This document shows, in pieces, positions 24,941 through 32,871 of a stretch of DNA of 34,111 bases. The notes beneath the pieces are model-generated. The model was not told the DNA's origin. It was given only the letters and a program-made list of their open reading frames with translations, and made no database searches. Numbering within the stretch: the stretch's first letter is position 1; each line of letters begins with the position of its first letter. The translations under genes and the position numbers were made by a program. Source of the DNA: a virus; IMG/VR virus record IMGVR_UViG_3300032282_001051, positions 1 through 34,111 of that record; one strand, 5' to 3'.

Positions 24941-27070
24941 ATGGCAGACGATACCAGCTTGAGCGACTACGATCCGCGAATTGACAAAGCCAAAAAGTTC
25001 TTAAAGATGGCTAATGATGCGGATACCATGAACCGCCAAGAAGCCCTTGAGGACTTAAAGTTCGTCAATGGCGACCAATGGCCTGTTGAATTACAAAACT
25101 CCCGCAACCTTGAATCTCGTCCTGTTCTGACCATTAACAAGCTGGACGGTTACTGCCGCCAGGTGGTCAATCAGATGCGTCAACAGCGTCCCCGAGTGCG
25201 TGTGCATGGGGTCAACTCCCAAGCTGACGACAAGATTGCTCAGACCATTCAAGGTGTCATCCGTCACATTGAAGTCAATTCCAATGCTGACAACGCCTAT
25301 GACACAGCCGCTGATTACGCTGTTCGTTGTGGCTGGGGCTTTATCCGTGTCCGTACTGATTACGTGGATGAAGACTCGTTTGAGCAGGAAATCTTTATTG
25401 ATCCTGTGGATAACCCATTCACGGTGTATTACGACATCAATTCTGTAGCCCCTGATGGGTCAGACGCAGAAGAATGTCTGATTACCATGATGATGCCCAA
25501 GAAGGTCTTTAGCGACCTTTATCCTGGTGCAGAGGTGGATTCGTTTAACCAGCGCGGCACTGGCGACAGTCAGTCTGAGTGGATCAATAAAGAAGATATC
25601 CGGATTGCTGAATACTTCTATACCGAGCGCAAAAAGACCAAATTGGTTATGTTGTCGGATGGCACTACGTCATTTAAAGAAGATTTGCCCTCTCAAGATA
25701 GCTTAGACGCTGCCGGTATTTACGTCCTTGACGAGCGTGATACGTTCCGCAAATACATTAAGTATTGCAAGCTGACCGCCATTGAGATTCTTGAAGAAAA
25801 AGAATGGCCTGGCAAATACATCCCAATTATTCCGGTGTATGGGCGTCAGGTCGTTATTGGTGACAAACGTAAGAAGTTTGGCATGGTGCGTCACGGCAAA
25901 GACGTACAGCGGATGTATAACTTTTGGCAGACCTCACTGACCGAATCCGTGGCATTGGCTCCAAAAGCCAAATGGCTGCTTGCTGAAGGTCAAGACGAAG
26001 GCCATGAAAGCGATTGGGCGCAGGCCAACATCAAGTCATTGCCGGTGCTGAAATACAAACAGACCGACATTGAAGGCCGACCAGCCCCAGCCCCTAGCCG
26101 CCTCCAGCCTGAACCACCTCCAGCGGGTGTTATGGCGGCTGCCGCGACCATTGACAACGACATTAAAACCCTGATGGGTATCTTTGACCCTGCCCAACTG
26201 GGTCAAGGCAACGTGTCGGGCAAGGCTCTCAACGGTCAGATTCAGCAAATGGATTTGACCAACTTTGACTTCTACGACAACCTTACCAAGTCAATCGCCC
26301 ATGTGGGCAAGGTGATTCTTGACCTGATCCCCAAAATTTACGACACCCAGCGTGTTTTGCGAATCATTGGGGATGATGGCAAGCCCGACATGGTGACTCT
26401 GAACGAGCGCAAGCAGGACGAGCAGGGCGTTATCCGTGTTCTGAATGATGTGACCGTGGGTAAATACGATGTGGTCATGGAAACCGGCCCTGGCTACAAC
26501 TCCAAGCGTGAAGCTGCTGTTGACGCCATGATGCCTTTGGTCGGGGCTAATCAGAAGCTGTTTGAAGTGGCTGGCGACTTGGTATTCCGCAACATGGACT
26601 TCCCAGGCGCTGACACCATTGCTGACCGTCTTGCCGCTACTAATCCGCTGGCTCAAATTGACGAGAAATCTGATATCCCACCGCAAGTTCAAATGCAACT
26701 TATGCAGAACAAAGCCCAAATGCAGCAGATGCAGCAGGCGCTTCAGCAGATGCAGATGATGATTAAACAGCGTCAGGACATTGAGCAGGTCAAACAGGAC
26801 AACGAAACCAAGCGTGAATTGATGCGTCAGACCGCCAAGGCTCACAACACCGAAACGATGGCTGAAGTTCGCGTTAATGACCAAAACACTCGCTCAATTA
26901 CCTCGCAAAATAAGGTGGAGATTGAGGCCATCATGCAGCTTTTGTTGCATCACATGGACACCAGCCGCCTTAACCAAGAAATTGACCGTAGGAATCAAGA
27001 ACAATTCCAAGCAATGCAGTTTGCAGCACAAGACATTGGTCAAGGCTCAAACCCATTGACGCAACAGTAA
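24941..27070 (+). CDS. Portal protein (P22 gp1-like)
   Basis: The 709-residue product matches the P22-type portal: DDTSLSDYDPRIDKAKKFLK, then NRQEALEDLKFVNGDQWPVE, RPVLTINKLDGYCRQVVNQM, RQQRPRVRVHGV, and IRHIEVNSNADNAYDTAADY, AVRCGWGFIRVRTDYVDEDS. The core follows with KKVFSDLYPGAEVDSFNQ, EWPGKYIPIIPVYGRQVVIG, MYNFWQTSLTESVALAPKAK, and the C-terminal Gln/Met-rich coiled-coil barrel (QMQLMQNKAQMQQMQQALQQ, MQMMIKQRQDIEQ). It forms the dodecameric ring through which DNA is packed and which binds gp4. P22 gp1 is 725 residues, so length fits. Followed by a short gap with a hairpin, then the scaffold gene. Confidence 0.93.
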   Translation: MADDTSLSDYDPRIDKAKKFLKMANDADTMNRQEALEDLKFVNGDQWPVELQNSRNLESRPVLTINKLDGYCRQVVNQMRQQRPRVRVHGVNSQADDKIAQTIQGVIRHIEVNSNADNAYDTAADYAVRCGWGFIRVRTDYVDEDSFEQEIFIDPVDNPFTVYYDINSVAPDGSDAEECLITMMMPKKVFSDLYPGAEVDSFNQRGTGDSQSEWINKEDIRIAEYFYTERKKTKLVMLSDGTTSFKEDLPSQDSLDAAGIYVLDERDTFRKYIKYCKLTAIEILEEKEWPGKYIPIIPVYGRQVVIGDKRKKFGMVRHGKDVQRMYNFWQTSLTESVALAPKAKWLLAEGQDEGHESDWAQANIKSLPVLKYKQTDIEGRPAPAPSRLQPEPPPAGVMAAAATIDNDIKTLMGIFDPAQLGQGNVSGKALNGQIQQMDLTNFDFYDNLTKSIAHVGKVILDLIPKIYDTQRVLRIIGDDGKPDMVTLNERKQDEQGVIRVLNDVTVGKYDVVMETGPGYNSKREAAVDAMMPLVGANQKLFEVAGDLVFRNMDFPGADTIADRLAATNPLAQIDEKSDIPPQVQMQLMQNKAQMQQMQQALQQMQMMIKQRQDIEQVKQDNETKRELMRQTAKAHNTETMAEVRVNDQNTRSITSQNKVEIEAIMQLLLHHMDTSRLNQEIDRRNQEQFQAMQFAAQDIGQGSNPLTQQ

Positions 27071-27096
27071 TAAGGGTAAATAATTACCAAACCTTA

Positions 27097-27113
27097 CCAG
27101 TGAGGTTCACTGG
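27097..27113 (+). other. Hairpin between portal and scaffold genes
   Basis: CCAGTGAGGTTCACTGG: perfect 6-bp stem, 5-base loop, with flanking AAC/GTT able to extend it. No T-run follows, so it may be an RNA processing or stability element rather than a terminator. The scaffold gene begins 20 bases further on. Confidence 0.5.
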
Positions 27114-27133
27114 GTTAAATCGTAGGGATACGT

Positions 27134-28012
27134 ATGTCCGAAAAAGAAGCTGGGTCAGTATTGACTAGCGAAAATGCAGCGGAGTTTTATGCAAACAGAT
27201 TAGGTTTAGCTGAATCTAATACCGAGCCAGTGGCTGAAGAATCAGAGCCTGTAGCGGTAGAAGAACAGAGTGAACCTGAGGAAGCAGAAACCGCGAAACC
27301 ACAAGAGGAACGCAAACAGAATCCGAAACTTGAAAAACGGTTTTCTGAGATAACCAAACAACGCGAAGAAGCTAGGGCAGAAGCCCAGCGGGAACGCGAT
27401 GCAAGGTTGGCTCTAGAGGCGCGTATTGCAGCACTTGAGAAGCCTCAGGCTCCCCAGCCTCAGGTAGAAGAAGAACCTCAACCTCATCAGTTTTCTGATG
27501 CGTTTGAGTATGCAAAAGCCCTCACTGATTACCGTGTGGAAGCGAGACTAGCCCAAGAAAAGGCATCTCAAGCCGAAGCCCGAGCGCAAATCGAACGACA
27601 AAAAGTCTATGACGATTGGTCGAAAAAGGTTGTGGCGGCAAAAGCAGAGTTACCTGATTTTGATGACATGGTTCAATCAGCAAGCGATGTGGTTATCCCT
27701 GACCATATTCGTGATGCGATTCTTGAGAGTGACGTAGGGCCGCGTGTTCTGTATCACTTTGCTGAGAATCCCGATGTTGTAAAGAGCCTGTCGGCAATGA
27801 CGCCAATCCGCGCTTTGAGAGAAGTTGGAAAGCTGGAAGCGAAATTCGAGGCTAAACCCGAGAAACCGACTGTGGCTAGAAGTAAAGCACCCGAGCCGAT
27901 TCAGCCGATTCGCGCAAACGGAAAAGCAGATGTGCCCATCACCGCTAACGGTGAATTTCATGGGTCATATCAGGCTTGGAAGGAAGCACGTAGGGCTGGA
28001 AAGATTCGATAA
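27134..28012 (+). CDS. Scaffolding protein
   Basis: The 292-residue product has the features of a podovirus scaffold: an acidic, disordered N-terminus (NTEPVAEESEPVAVEEQSEP), a long charged coiled coil (ERKQNPKLEKRFSEITKQRE, EARAEAQRERDARLALEARI), a Pro/Gln linker, a second helical part (FEYAKALTDYRVEARLAQEK, YDDWSKKVVAAKAELPDFDD), then LESDVGPRVLYHFAENPDVV and SAMTPIRALREVGKLEAKFE, and a basic C-terminal end (QAWKEARRAGKIR). A basic C-terminal helix binding the coat protein is the rule for P22-type scaffolds. Location between portal and coat genes confirms the call. P22 gp8 is 303 residues. Confidence 0.88.
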   Translation: MSEKEAGSVLTSENAAEFYANRLGLAESNTEPVAEESEPVAVEEQSEPEEAETAKPQEERKQNPKLEKRFSEITKQREEARAEAQRERDARLALEARIAALEKPQAPQPQVEEEPQPHQFSDAFEYAKALTDYRVEARLAQEKASQAEARAQIERQKVYDDWSKKVVAAKAELPDFDDMVQSASDVVIPDHIRDAILESDVGPRVLYHFAENPDVVKSLSAMTPIRALREVGKLEAKFEAKPEKPTVARSKAPEPIQPIRANGKADVPITANGEFHGSYQAWKEARRAGKIR

Positions 28013-28036
28013 ACCTAATCTATTTGGAGTATTTAA

Positions 28037-29263
28037 ATGAGTAACCAACTCTTGACGATCTCCAAGATCACCAACGAAGCGTTGATGGTCTTGGAAAACG
28101 AATTGACTTTCACCTCGGAAGTTGACCGTAACTATGATGACCAATTCGCTGTTGTTGGCGCGAAAATCGGCAACACTGTGAACGTTCGTCGCCCTGGCCG
28201 TTTCATCGGTACTACTGGCCCCGCTTTGAATGTCGAAGATTTCAACGAGACCTCTGTGCCTGTGACTCTGTCGACCCAGTTCCACGTTGACACCCAGTTC
28301 ACCACTCAAGACCTCGCCTTGTCGCTGGATATGTTCAGTGATCGCGTGTTGAAGCCTGCTGTGGCTGCTATTGCCAACAAGATTGACCGCGATGGTTTGT
28401 CTATGGCTACGCTGAACACTGCCAACATCGTGGGTACTGCTGGTACGCCTCCCACTGGTCTGATTACTTATCTGACCGCTGGCGCTTACCTGGACGCTGA
28501 AGGCGCACCCCGCGATGGTCGTCGTTCGTGCATCGTTGAACCCTTCACCTCTGCCACCATCGTGGACAGCTTGAAAGGTCTTTTTGTGCCTCAAGAAGCC
28601 ATTGGCGAACAGTACCGTAAAGGTCTGATGGGCCGTGACTCCGCTGGCATGAACTGGAAAATGGATCAGAACGTGGTCTCGCAGACTTTCGGCTCTTTTG
28701 CCGGTACTGCGACCGCTGATACCACTTCCAGCAACACCGGTATCCTGACCTCCGGTTGGGCATCGCAATCCACTATCACCATCACCAAATCCGGTACTGT
28801 GACCCCCAACGTGGGCGACACCTTCACCATTGATGGCGTGTATGCGGTCAACCCACAGAACCGTCAGGCTTACGGCTCGAACAAGCTGCGTAACTTTGTT
28901 ATCAAGGCTATCAACGGCACTTCTGTGACTGTCTCCCCCGCGATTATCTCGGCTGGTCAGTTCCAAAACGTGTCTATCCCCTCGTCATCGGCTACCGCTG
29001 CTATTAACTTCTTTAATAAAACCGGTACTGTGTCGCCTCAGAACATGATCATGCACCGCAATGCGTTTACGCTGGCAGTGGCTGATCTTGAACTGCCCGA
29101 GGGTGTTCACTTTGCAGGTCGTGCAAGCGATAAAGAAATCGGTCTGTCGATGCGTGTGGTTCGCCAATACACCATCAACAATGACTCGATTCCTACTCGT
29201 CTTGACGTTCTGTATGGCTGGGCTCCGCTGTACCCCGAACTCGCTTGCCGTGTCGCAGCTTAA
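28037..29263 (+). CDS. Major capsid protein (P22 coat gp5-like)
   Basis: The 408-residue product has the P22-coat family pattern: LLTISKITNEALMVLENELT, FTSEVDRNYDDQFAVVGAKI, GNTVNVRRPGRFIGTTG, the VTLSTQFHVDTQFTTQDLAL strand, KPAVAAIANKIDRDGLSMAT, then EAIGEQYRKGLMGRDSAGMN and a Ser/Thr-rich insertion (about 225-270) that corresponds to the I-domain, ending with RVVRQYTINNDSIPTRLDVL, YGWAPLYPELACRVAA. This is the HK97-fold coat with the extra inserted domain characteristic of P22 relatives. P22 gp5 is 430 residues. It needs GroEL/GroES for folding in P22, which is relevant to the GroES-like gene here. AGTAT-type leader with GGAG precedes the ATG. Confidence 0.93.
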   Translation: MSNQLLTISKITNEALMVLENELTFTSEVDRNYDDQFAVVGAKIGNTVNVRRPGRFIGTTGPALNVEDFNETSVPVTLSTQFHVDTQFTTQDLALSLDMFSDRVLKPAVAAIANKIDRDGLSMATLNTANIVGTAGTPPTGLITYLTAGAYLDAEGAPRDGRRSCIVEPFTSATIVDSLKGLFVPQEAIGEQYRKGLMGRDSAGMNWKMDQNVVSQTFGSFAGTATADTTSSNTGILTSGWASQSTITITKSGTVTPNVGDTFTIDGVYAVNPQNRQAYGSNKLRNFVIKAINGTSVTVSPAIISAGQFQNVSIPSSSATAAINFFNKTGTVSPQNMIMHRNAFTLAVADLELPEGVHFAGRASDKEIGLSMRVVRQYTINNDSIPTRLDVLYGWAPLYPELACRVAA

Positions 29264-29280
29264 TTGAAAGGATATAGATC

Positions 29281-29583
29281 ATGGCTCTCACTCCTACCAC
29301 CTATACCAACAATGGCCCTGCCATTACCACCAGCCCTCACTATCTGATTGATGGTGATAGCACTGACGGAACCGCGATTGCCCCTAACGGTGGCCCTGTG
29401 TCGTTCTTTGGTGTGACCGCTACCACTCAGCCTACCGCTACTGGCAATACCACCACCTCCGCTGCTGGTTCGACCACTGCTGTCTATGTGAACACCACGT
29501 TCACTGGCGGCTCCGGTTCTTCCGCATACACTGTTGGTGATATCGTCAAGGCTTTGAAGGCTTTGGGTCTTATCGCTGCCTAA
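29281..29583 (+). CDS. Small head-associated protein (100 aa), decoration or head-fibre like
   Basis: ATG at 29281 with AAAGGA upstream. The product, MALTPTTYTNNGPAITTSPH, YLIDGDSTDGTAIAPNGGPV, SFFGVTATTQPTATGNTTTS, AAGSTTAVYVNTTFTGGSGS, ends with the helix YTVGDIVKALKALGLIAA. The 'V.FFG.T...QP' segment and the terminal 'A(I/L)KALGLI' helix recur in small proteins located straight after coat genes in phages with decorated heads or head fibres. The Thr-rich middle fits an exposed beta structure. A strong intrinsic terminator follows it. Confidence 0.68.
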   Translation: MALTPTTYTNNGPAITTSPHYLIDGDSTDGTAIAPNGGPVSFFGVTATTQPTATGNTTTSAAGSTTAVYVNTTFTGGSGSSAYTVGDIVKALKALGLIAA

Positions 29584-29603
29584 TCAGCCGCGATGAAACA
29601 GGG

Positions 29604-29637
29604 AAAGCCACTCTCATAAGGGGTGGCTTTTTCTTTT
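29604..29637 (+). terminator. Intrinsic terminator after the head genes
   Basis: AAAGCCAC (29604-29611) pairs with GTGGCTTT (29623-29630), followed by TTTTTCTTTT ending at 29637. It lies between the small head-associated gene and the next structural genes, so it should limit read-through from coat genes into tail-fibre genes. Confidence 0.85.
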
Positions 29638-29675
29638 CAAACAGTTAAAATCTTTTCAATCTCTAAGGAGAAATC

Positions 29676-30002
29676 ATGGCTTTGCAAACCACCATTCTGC
29701 GCGGTAACGTCAGCAACTCTTTCCTGTTGGGCGTCACCTTCACCGCTACCACTGTGGCAACCGCAGGCGCATCTAAAACCGTGACCGTGAACGGTCTGAA
29801 AGTTGGTGATGCAGTGAGCGTTACCCTTCCCGCTGCCCAAACCGCAGGCGTGAGCGTAGCTAATGCCTATGTGTCTGCCGCTGATACTTTGATCGTGCAA
29901 TTTGCCAACGCAACTGGCTCGTCTGCCACTGCTGCCGCTGGCACTTACACCATTAAAGTGGATCGTCCTGAGTATTTGCCTCTCGACTCTAGCGCGGTGT
30001 AA
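29676..30002 (+). CDS. Beta-rich structural protein (108 aa)
   Basis: ATG at 29676 behind a strong AAGGAG. The product, MALQTTILRGNVSNSFLLGV, TFTATTVATAGASKTVTVNG, LKVGDAVSVTLPAAQTAGVS, VANAYVSAADTLIVQFANAT, AGTYTIKVDRPEYLPL, has a strand pattern ('GD.VSVTLP', 'A.V..ADTLIVQF.N.TG', 'GTYT.KV.RPEY') seen in small Ig-like decoration proteins of phage heads. It lies between the coat block and the fibre genes, so a decoration protein is the best reading. No membrane or enzymatic features. Confidence 0.65.
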   Translation: MALQTTILRGNVSNSFLLGVTFTATTVATAGASKTVTVNGLKVGDAVSVTLPAAQTAGVSVANAYVSAADTLIVQFANATGSSATAAAGTYTIKVDRPEYLPLDSSAV

Positions 30003-30004
30003 AC

Positions 30005-30352
30005 ATGGCTGGTTCAACCGTCCAACGCAACGCAGGGGTAACAACCGCCATTTCGGTGGGCGCTACCTCGACTGCCGCTGTATTGATCAACGACAACACC
30101 AACGACCAAGTAAACTACGTTTCTCTGTGGAACAGTGGCGCAACCGCTGTAGCAGTGAAATTTGGTGATGCTAACGTGGGTGAAGCTGTGTTCCCCATCA
30201 GCGGTTCTACTACCGGAGACTATGTTTTGCCTCCCTTGATGACCTCCGCAGTCATCTTGGCTTGCCCAACAACTCCGTTTTATATTCGTGCCATTGGTTC
30301 TGCCGCAGGCCCGAGTATTATTTACGCAACACCGGCTGCTGATCAGTCATAA
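30005..30352 (+). CDS. Structural protein of head/tail region (115 aa)
   Basis: The ATG at 30005 follows the preceding TAA by 2 bases. The product, MAGSTVQRNAGVTTAISVGA, TSTAAVLINDNTNDQVNYVS, LWNSGATAVAVKFGDANVGE, AVFPISGSTTGDYVLPPLMT, FYIRAIGSAAGPSIIYATPA, has alternating strands and looks like a beta-sandwich ('YVSLWNSGATAVAVKFGD', 'ISGSTTGDYVLPPLMT...L.CPTTPFYIRAIGS'). Small proteins of this kind appear beside decoration and fibre genes; I cannot separate the two roles by sequence. Confidence 0.62.
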   Translation: MAGSTVQRNAGVTTAISVGATSTAAVLINDNTNDQVNYVSLWNSGATAVAVKFGDANVGEAVFPISGSTTGDYVLPPLMTSAVILACPTTPFYIRAIGSAAGPSIIYATPAADQS

Positions 30353-30360
30353 GGTGAGAC

Positions 30361-32862
30361 ATGGCTGATCCTGCAAAAGTAAACGACCAAAACATTCTGC
30401 CTGTCCAGGCGCTGTTTAATCTTGATAATTCATTCAATACGTTTATTGGTCAGGGTCAGCCTTTCTATGCAACAGTAAACCCCGATCAGTCGGGTTTGCA
30501 CATCACAAATAGCACGATTGACAGCACAACAATCGGTGCAACCAGCCCCTCTACAGGGGTTTTTACCAATATCTCCACGACTACAGGCACGATCACCACC
30601 GCGCCCAGTGGAAATACCGATATTGTCAATAAACAGTACGTTGATGCGGTAGCGCAAGGGCTAAACCCCAAGCAATCCGTCAAATGCGCTACTACCGTAG
30701 CTATCACGCTGTCGGGAACCCAACTGATTGACACCTATTCTGTCCAAGCTGGCGACAGGGTATTGGTAAAAAACCAAGGCACATCCTCAGAAAACGGCAT
30801 CTATGTAGCCTCTAGCGGCCCTTGGACACGCGCTGCTGATATGGATGTATGGGCAGAAGTGCCAGGCGCTTATACCGTTGCTGTATTCGGCTCTGCAAAC
30901 GCGAATACAGGCTGGGTTTGTACCGCTGCTGATTCAGGGACTATCGGTGTTACCGCTATGCCTTGGGTGCAGTTTTCCGGTAATGGAACTTATTTTGCTG
31001 GTACAGGGTTAACCCTTGCTGCTAACACTTTTAGCATCACAAACACAGGCGTTACAGCCAACACTTACGGCTCTGCCTCTGCTGTTCCTGTTTTGACTGT
31101 CAATGCTCAAGGCCAGCTAACCTCAGTCACCACAACCCCGATTGCGATTAACGGCAATCAAATCACCTCGGGGACTATTGGTTCTGCTTATTTGTCAGGT
31201 TCGTACACCGGTATTACTGGTGTTGGGACGTTGACCGCAGGCACATGGAACGCCTCAACCATTGGTGTGCAATATGGCGGCACTGGTGCAACTACGCTGA
31301 CCGGCTACGTCAAAGGCAACGGAACATCTGCGTTTACCGCCTCAACGACAGTTCCCACAACTGACCTTTCAGGCACGATTACCAACGCTCAACTGGCAAA
31401 CAGCACCATTTCAGGTGTTGCGCTGGGCGGCAATCTGTTTAGTCTGACCATTGGTTCCGGCTTGTCGGGGACGTCTTATAACGGTTCGGCTGCTGTCACG
31501 ATTACCAACAGCAGCCCAATGGTTTATCCTGGCTCGGGGATTCCCAATTCAACCGGATCAGCTTGGGGAACAAGCTACAGCACATCCGGTAGCGGAAATG
31601 TTGCTCTTACTACAGGTGCAACACTTTCTAATCCGACAATCAGCAATTACGAAATATGGACGTCAACCTCTGCTCCTTCTTATGCTGAAGGACGTCAATG
31701 GTATGACTCTACAACTCATTCTCTAGCTTATTACAACGATTCTGCTAATGCAGTTGTCCATATTGGGCAAGACATTCTGTTAAAGGTCATTAACAACACA
31801 GGTTCAACTATTGCCAACGGTGCGCCTGTTTACATCACTTCAACTTCAAGTGGTCAGACTTACCCAAATGTTGCTTTGGCGAAAGCTGATGTAGCAGGAA
31901 CAGCCACTGTTATCGGCCTAACAAATGGCGCTATTGCAAATGGTGCAATAGGTTATGTGACTTCCCAAGGCGGGATTGATGGGGTTAACACTGGCACATT
32001 CACTGTAGGCCAAGTGTTGTATCTCAGCCCTTACTCGGCTGGTCAGTTGATGAACACCGTCCCGCCAACAGGAATTACGGTTCAAGTTGGTGTGGTGACC
32101 TATGTTGATTCGTCAGCAGGCAAGATTTACGTAAAGCAAACCACCCCTTTAGCTGTTCCTGCATCCATCATTACTGGAACGCTAACAATTGCACAAGGGG
32201 GGACGAATGGAACGGCTACTCCTACTGCTGGTGCTGTTGCCTACGGCAGCGGTACTGCTTACGCATTTACTAGCGCGGGTACTTCAGGCCAAGTTCTGAC
32301 GTCTAACGGTTCATCTGCACCCACTTGGACAACACCCACGGCTTACGCAACAGTCACGGATGACACGACTACTAACGCTACTCGTTATCCCTTATTTGCC
32401 TCGGTCACTGCGGGCAATCTGACCACTGAATACGTTAGTTCGACTAAGTTCCAGTTCAACCCCTCTACCGGTGCGCTGACTGCGACCTCATTTAGCGGGT
32501 CTGCATCGGGTCTTACCAGTGTCCCAGCGGGTCAACTGACCGGCACGATTCCCTCTACAGTGCTCGGAAACTCGACGGTTTATATCGGGACTACTGCGAT
32601 TGCTTTGAATCGCTCAAGTGCCAGCCAAACCCTAACAGGGACAAGCATTGACGGTTCTGCCGCAAGCGCAACTACTGCGACAACCGCAACCAACGCAAAC
32701 AACGTGGCTGTTACTGATGACACCACTACAAACGCGACCTATTACCCCACGTTTGTAAGCAACTCCACAGGCAATTTGCCTATAACAGTCTCGTCAACTA
32801 AACTCAAATTTAACCCCAGCACAGGGGCACTGACCTCTAGCCAGCTAATTATTGCGCCTTAA
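30361..32862 (+). CDS. Long tail-fibre protein (833 aa)
   Basis: The product opens MADPAKVNDQNILPVQALFN, LDNSFNTFIGQGQPFYATVN, a likely attachment domain. Next are repeated Gly/Thr/Ser-rich beta segments, with a recognisable fibre domain (KQYVDAVAQGLNPKQSVKCA, RVLVKNQGTSSENGIYVASS, WTRAADMDVWAEVPGAYTVA) widely used in phage fibres, and multiple 'G(T)L....W.GS.I....GGTG' units (AGTWNASTIGVQYGGTGATT). Near the C-terminus are two imperfect repeats beginning DDTTTNAT(R/Y)YP (residues 667 and 786), each ending FNPSTGALT, a typical fibre repeat; the last stops shortly after SSQLIIAP. It is a receptor-binding fibre or its shaft. No peptidase-S74 chaperone domain is visible in this gene. Confidence 0.8.
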   Translation: MADPAKVNDQNILPVQALFNLDNSFNTFIGQGQPFYATVNPDQSGLHITNSTIDSTTIGATSPSTGVFTNISTTTGTITTAPSGNTDIVNKQYVDAVAQGLNPKQSVKCATTVAITLSGTQLIDTYSVQAGDRVLVKNQGTSSENGIYVASSGPWTRAADMDVWAEVPGAYTVAVFGSANANTGWVCTAADSGTIGVTAMPWVQFSGNGTYFAGTGLTLAANTFSITNTGVTANTYGSASAVPVLTVNAQGQLTSVTTTPIAINGNQITSGTIGSAYLSGSYTGITGVGTLTAGTWNASTIGVQYGGTGATTLTGYVKGNGTSAFTASTTVPTTDLSGTITNAQLANSTISGVALGGNLFSLTIGSGLSGTSYNGSAAVTITNSSPMVYPGSGIPNSTGSAWGTSYSTSGSGNVALTTGATLSNPTISNYEIWTSTSAPSYAEGRQWYDSTTHSLAYYNDSANAVVHIGQDILLKVINNTGSTIANGAPVYITSTSSGQTYPNVALAKADVAGTATVIGLTNGAIANGAIGYVTSQGGIDGVNTGTFTVGQVLYLSPYSAGQLMNTVPPTGITVQVGVVTYVDSSAGKIYVKQTTPLAVPASIITGTLTIAQGGTNGTATPTAGAVAYGSGTAYAFTSAGTSGQVLTSNGSSAPTWTTPTAYATVTDDTTTNATRYPLFASVTAGNLTTEYVSSTKFQFNPSTGALTATSFSGSASGLTSVPAGQLTGTIPSTVLGNSTVYIGTTAIALNRSSASQTLTGTSIDGSAASATTATTATNANNVAVTDDTTTNATYYPTFVSNSTGNLPITVSSTKLKFNPSTGALTSSQLIIAP
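32359..32862 (+). repeat. Imperfect C-terminal repeat pair of the 833-aa fibre
   Basis: Two copies of DDTTTNAT(R/Y)YP...SSTK(F/L)(Q/K)FNPSTGALT begin at residues 667 (32359) and 786 (32716). The copies are clearly related in both protein and DNA (GATGACACNACTAC start), and could recombine to change fibre length. Confidence 0.75.
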
Positions 32863-32871
32863 GGAAAAATC

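Noticed and set aside
26291-26884. 197-codon minus-strand frame in the portal gene
   Set aside because: Antisense to the Gln/Met-rich portal barrel; the His/Leu-rich product is explained by reverse-strand codons.
27965-28966. 333-codon open frame on the minus strand across the coat gene
   Set aside because: It is the antisense shadow of a well-supported P22-type coat gene with strong codon bias; the product has no recognisable motifs and no ribosome binding site.
29646-29651. TAAAAT as a -10 after the head-gene terminator
   Set aside because: No acceptable -35 at 16-18 bases upstream (the place is inside the terminator stem).
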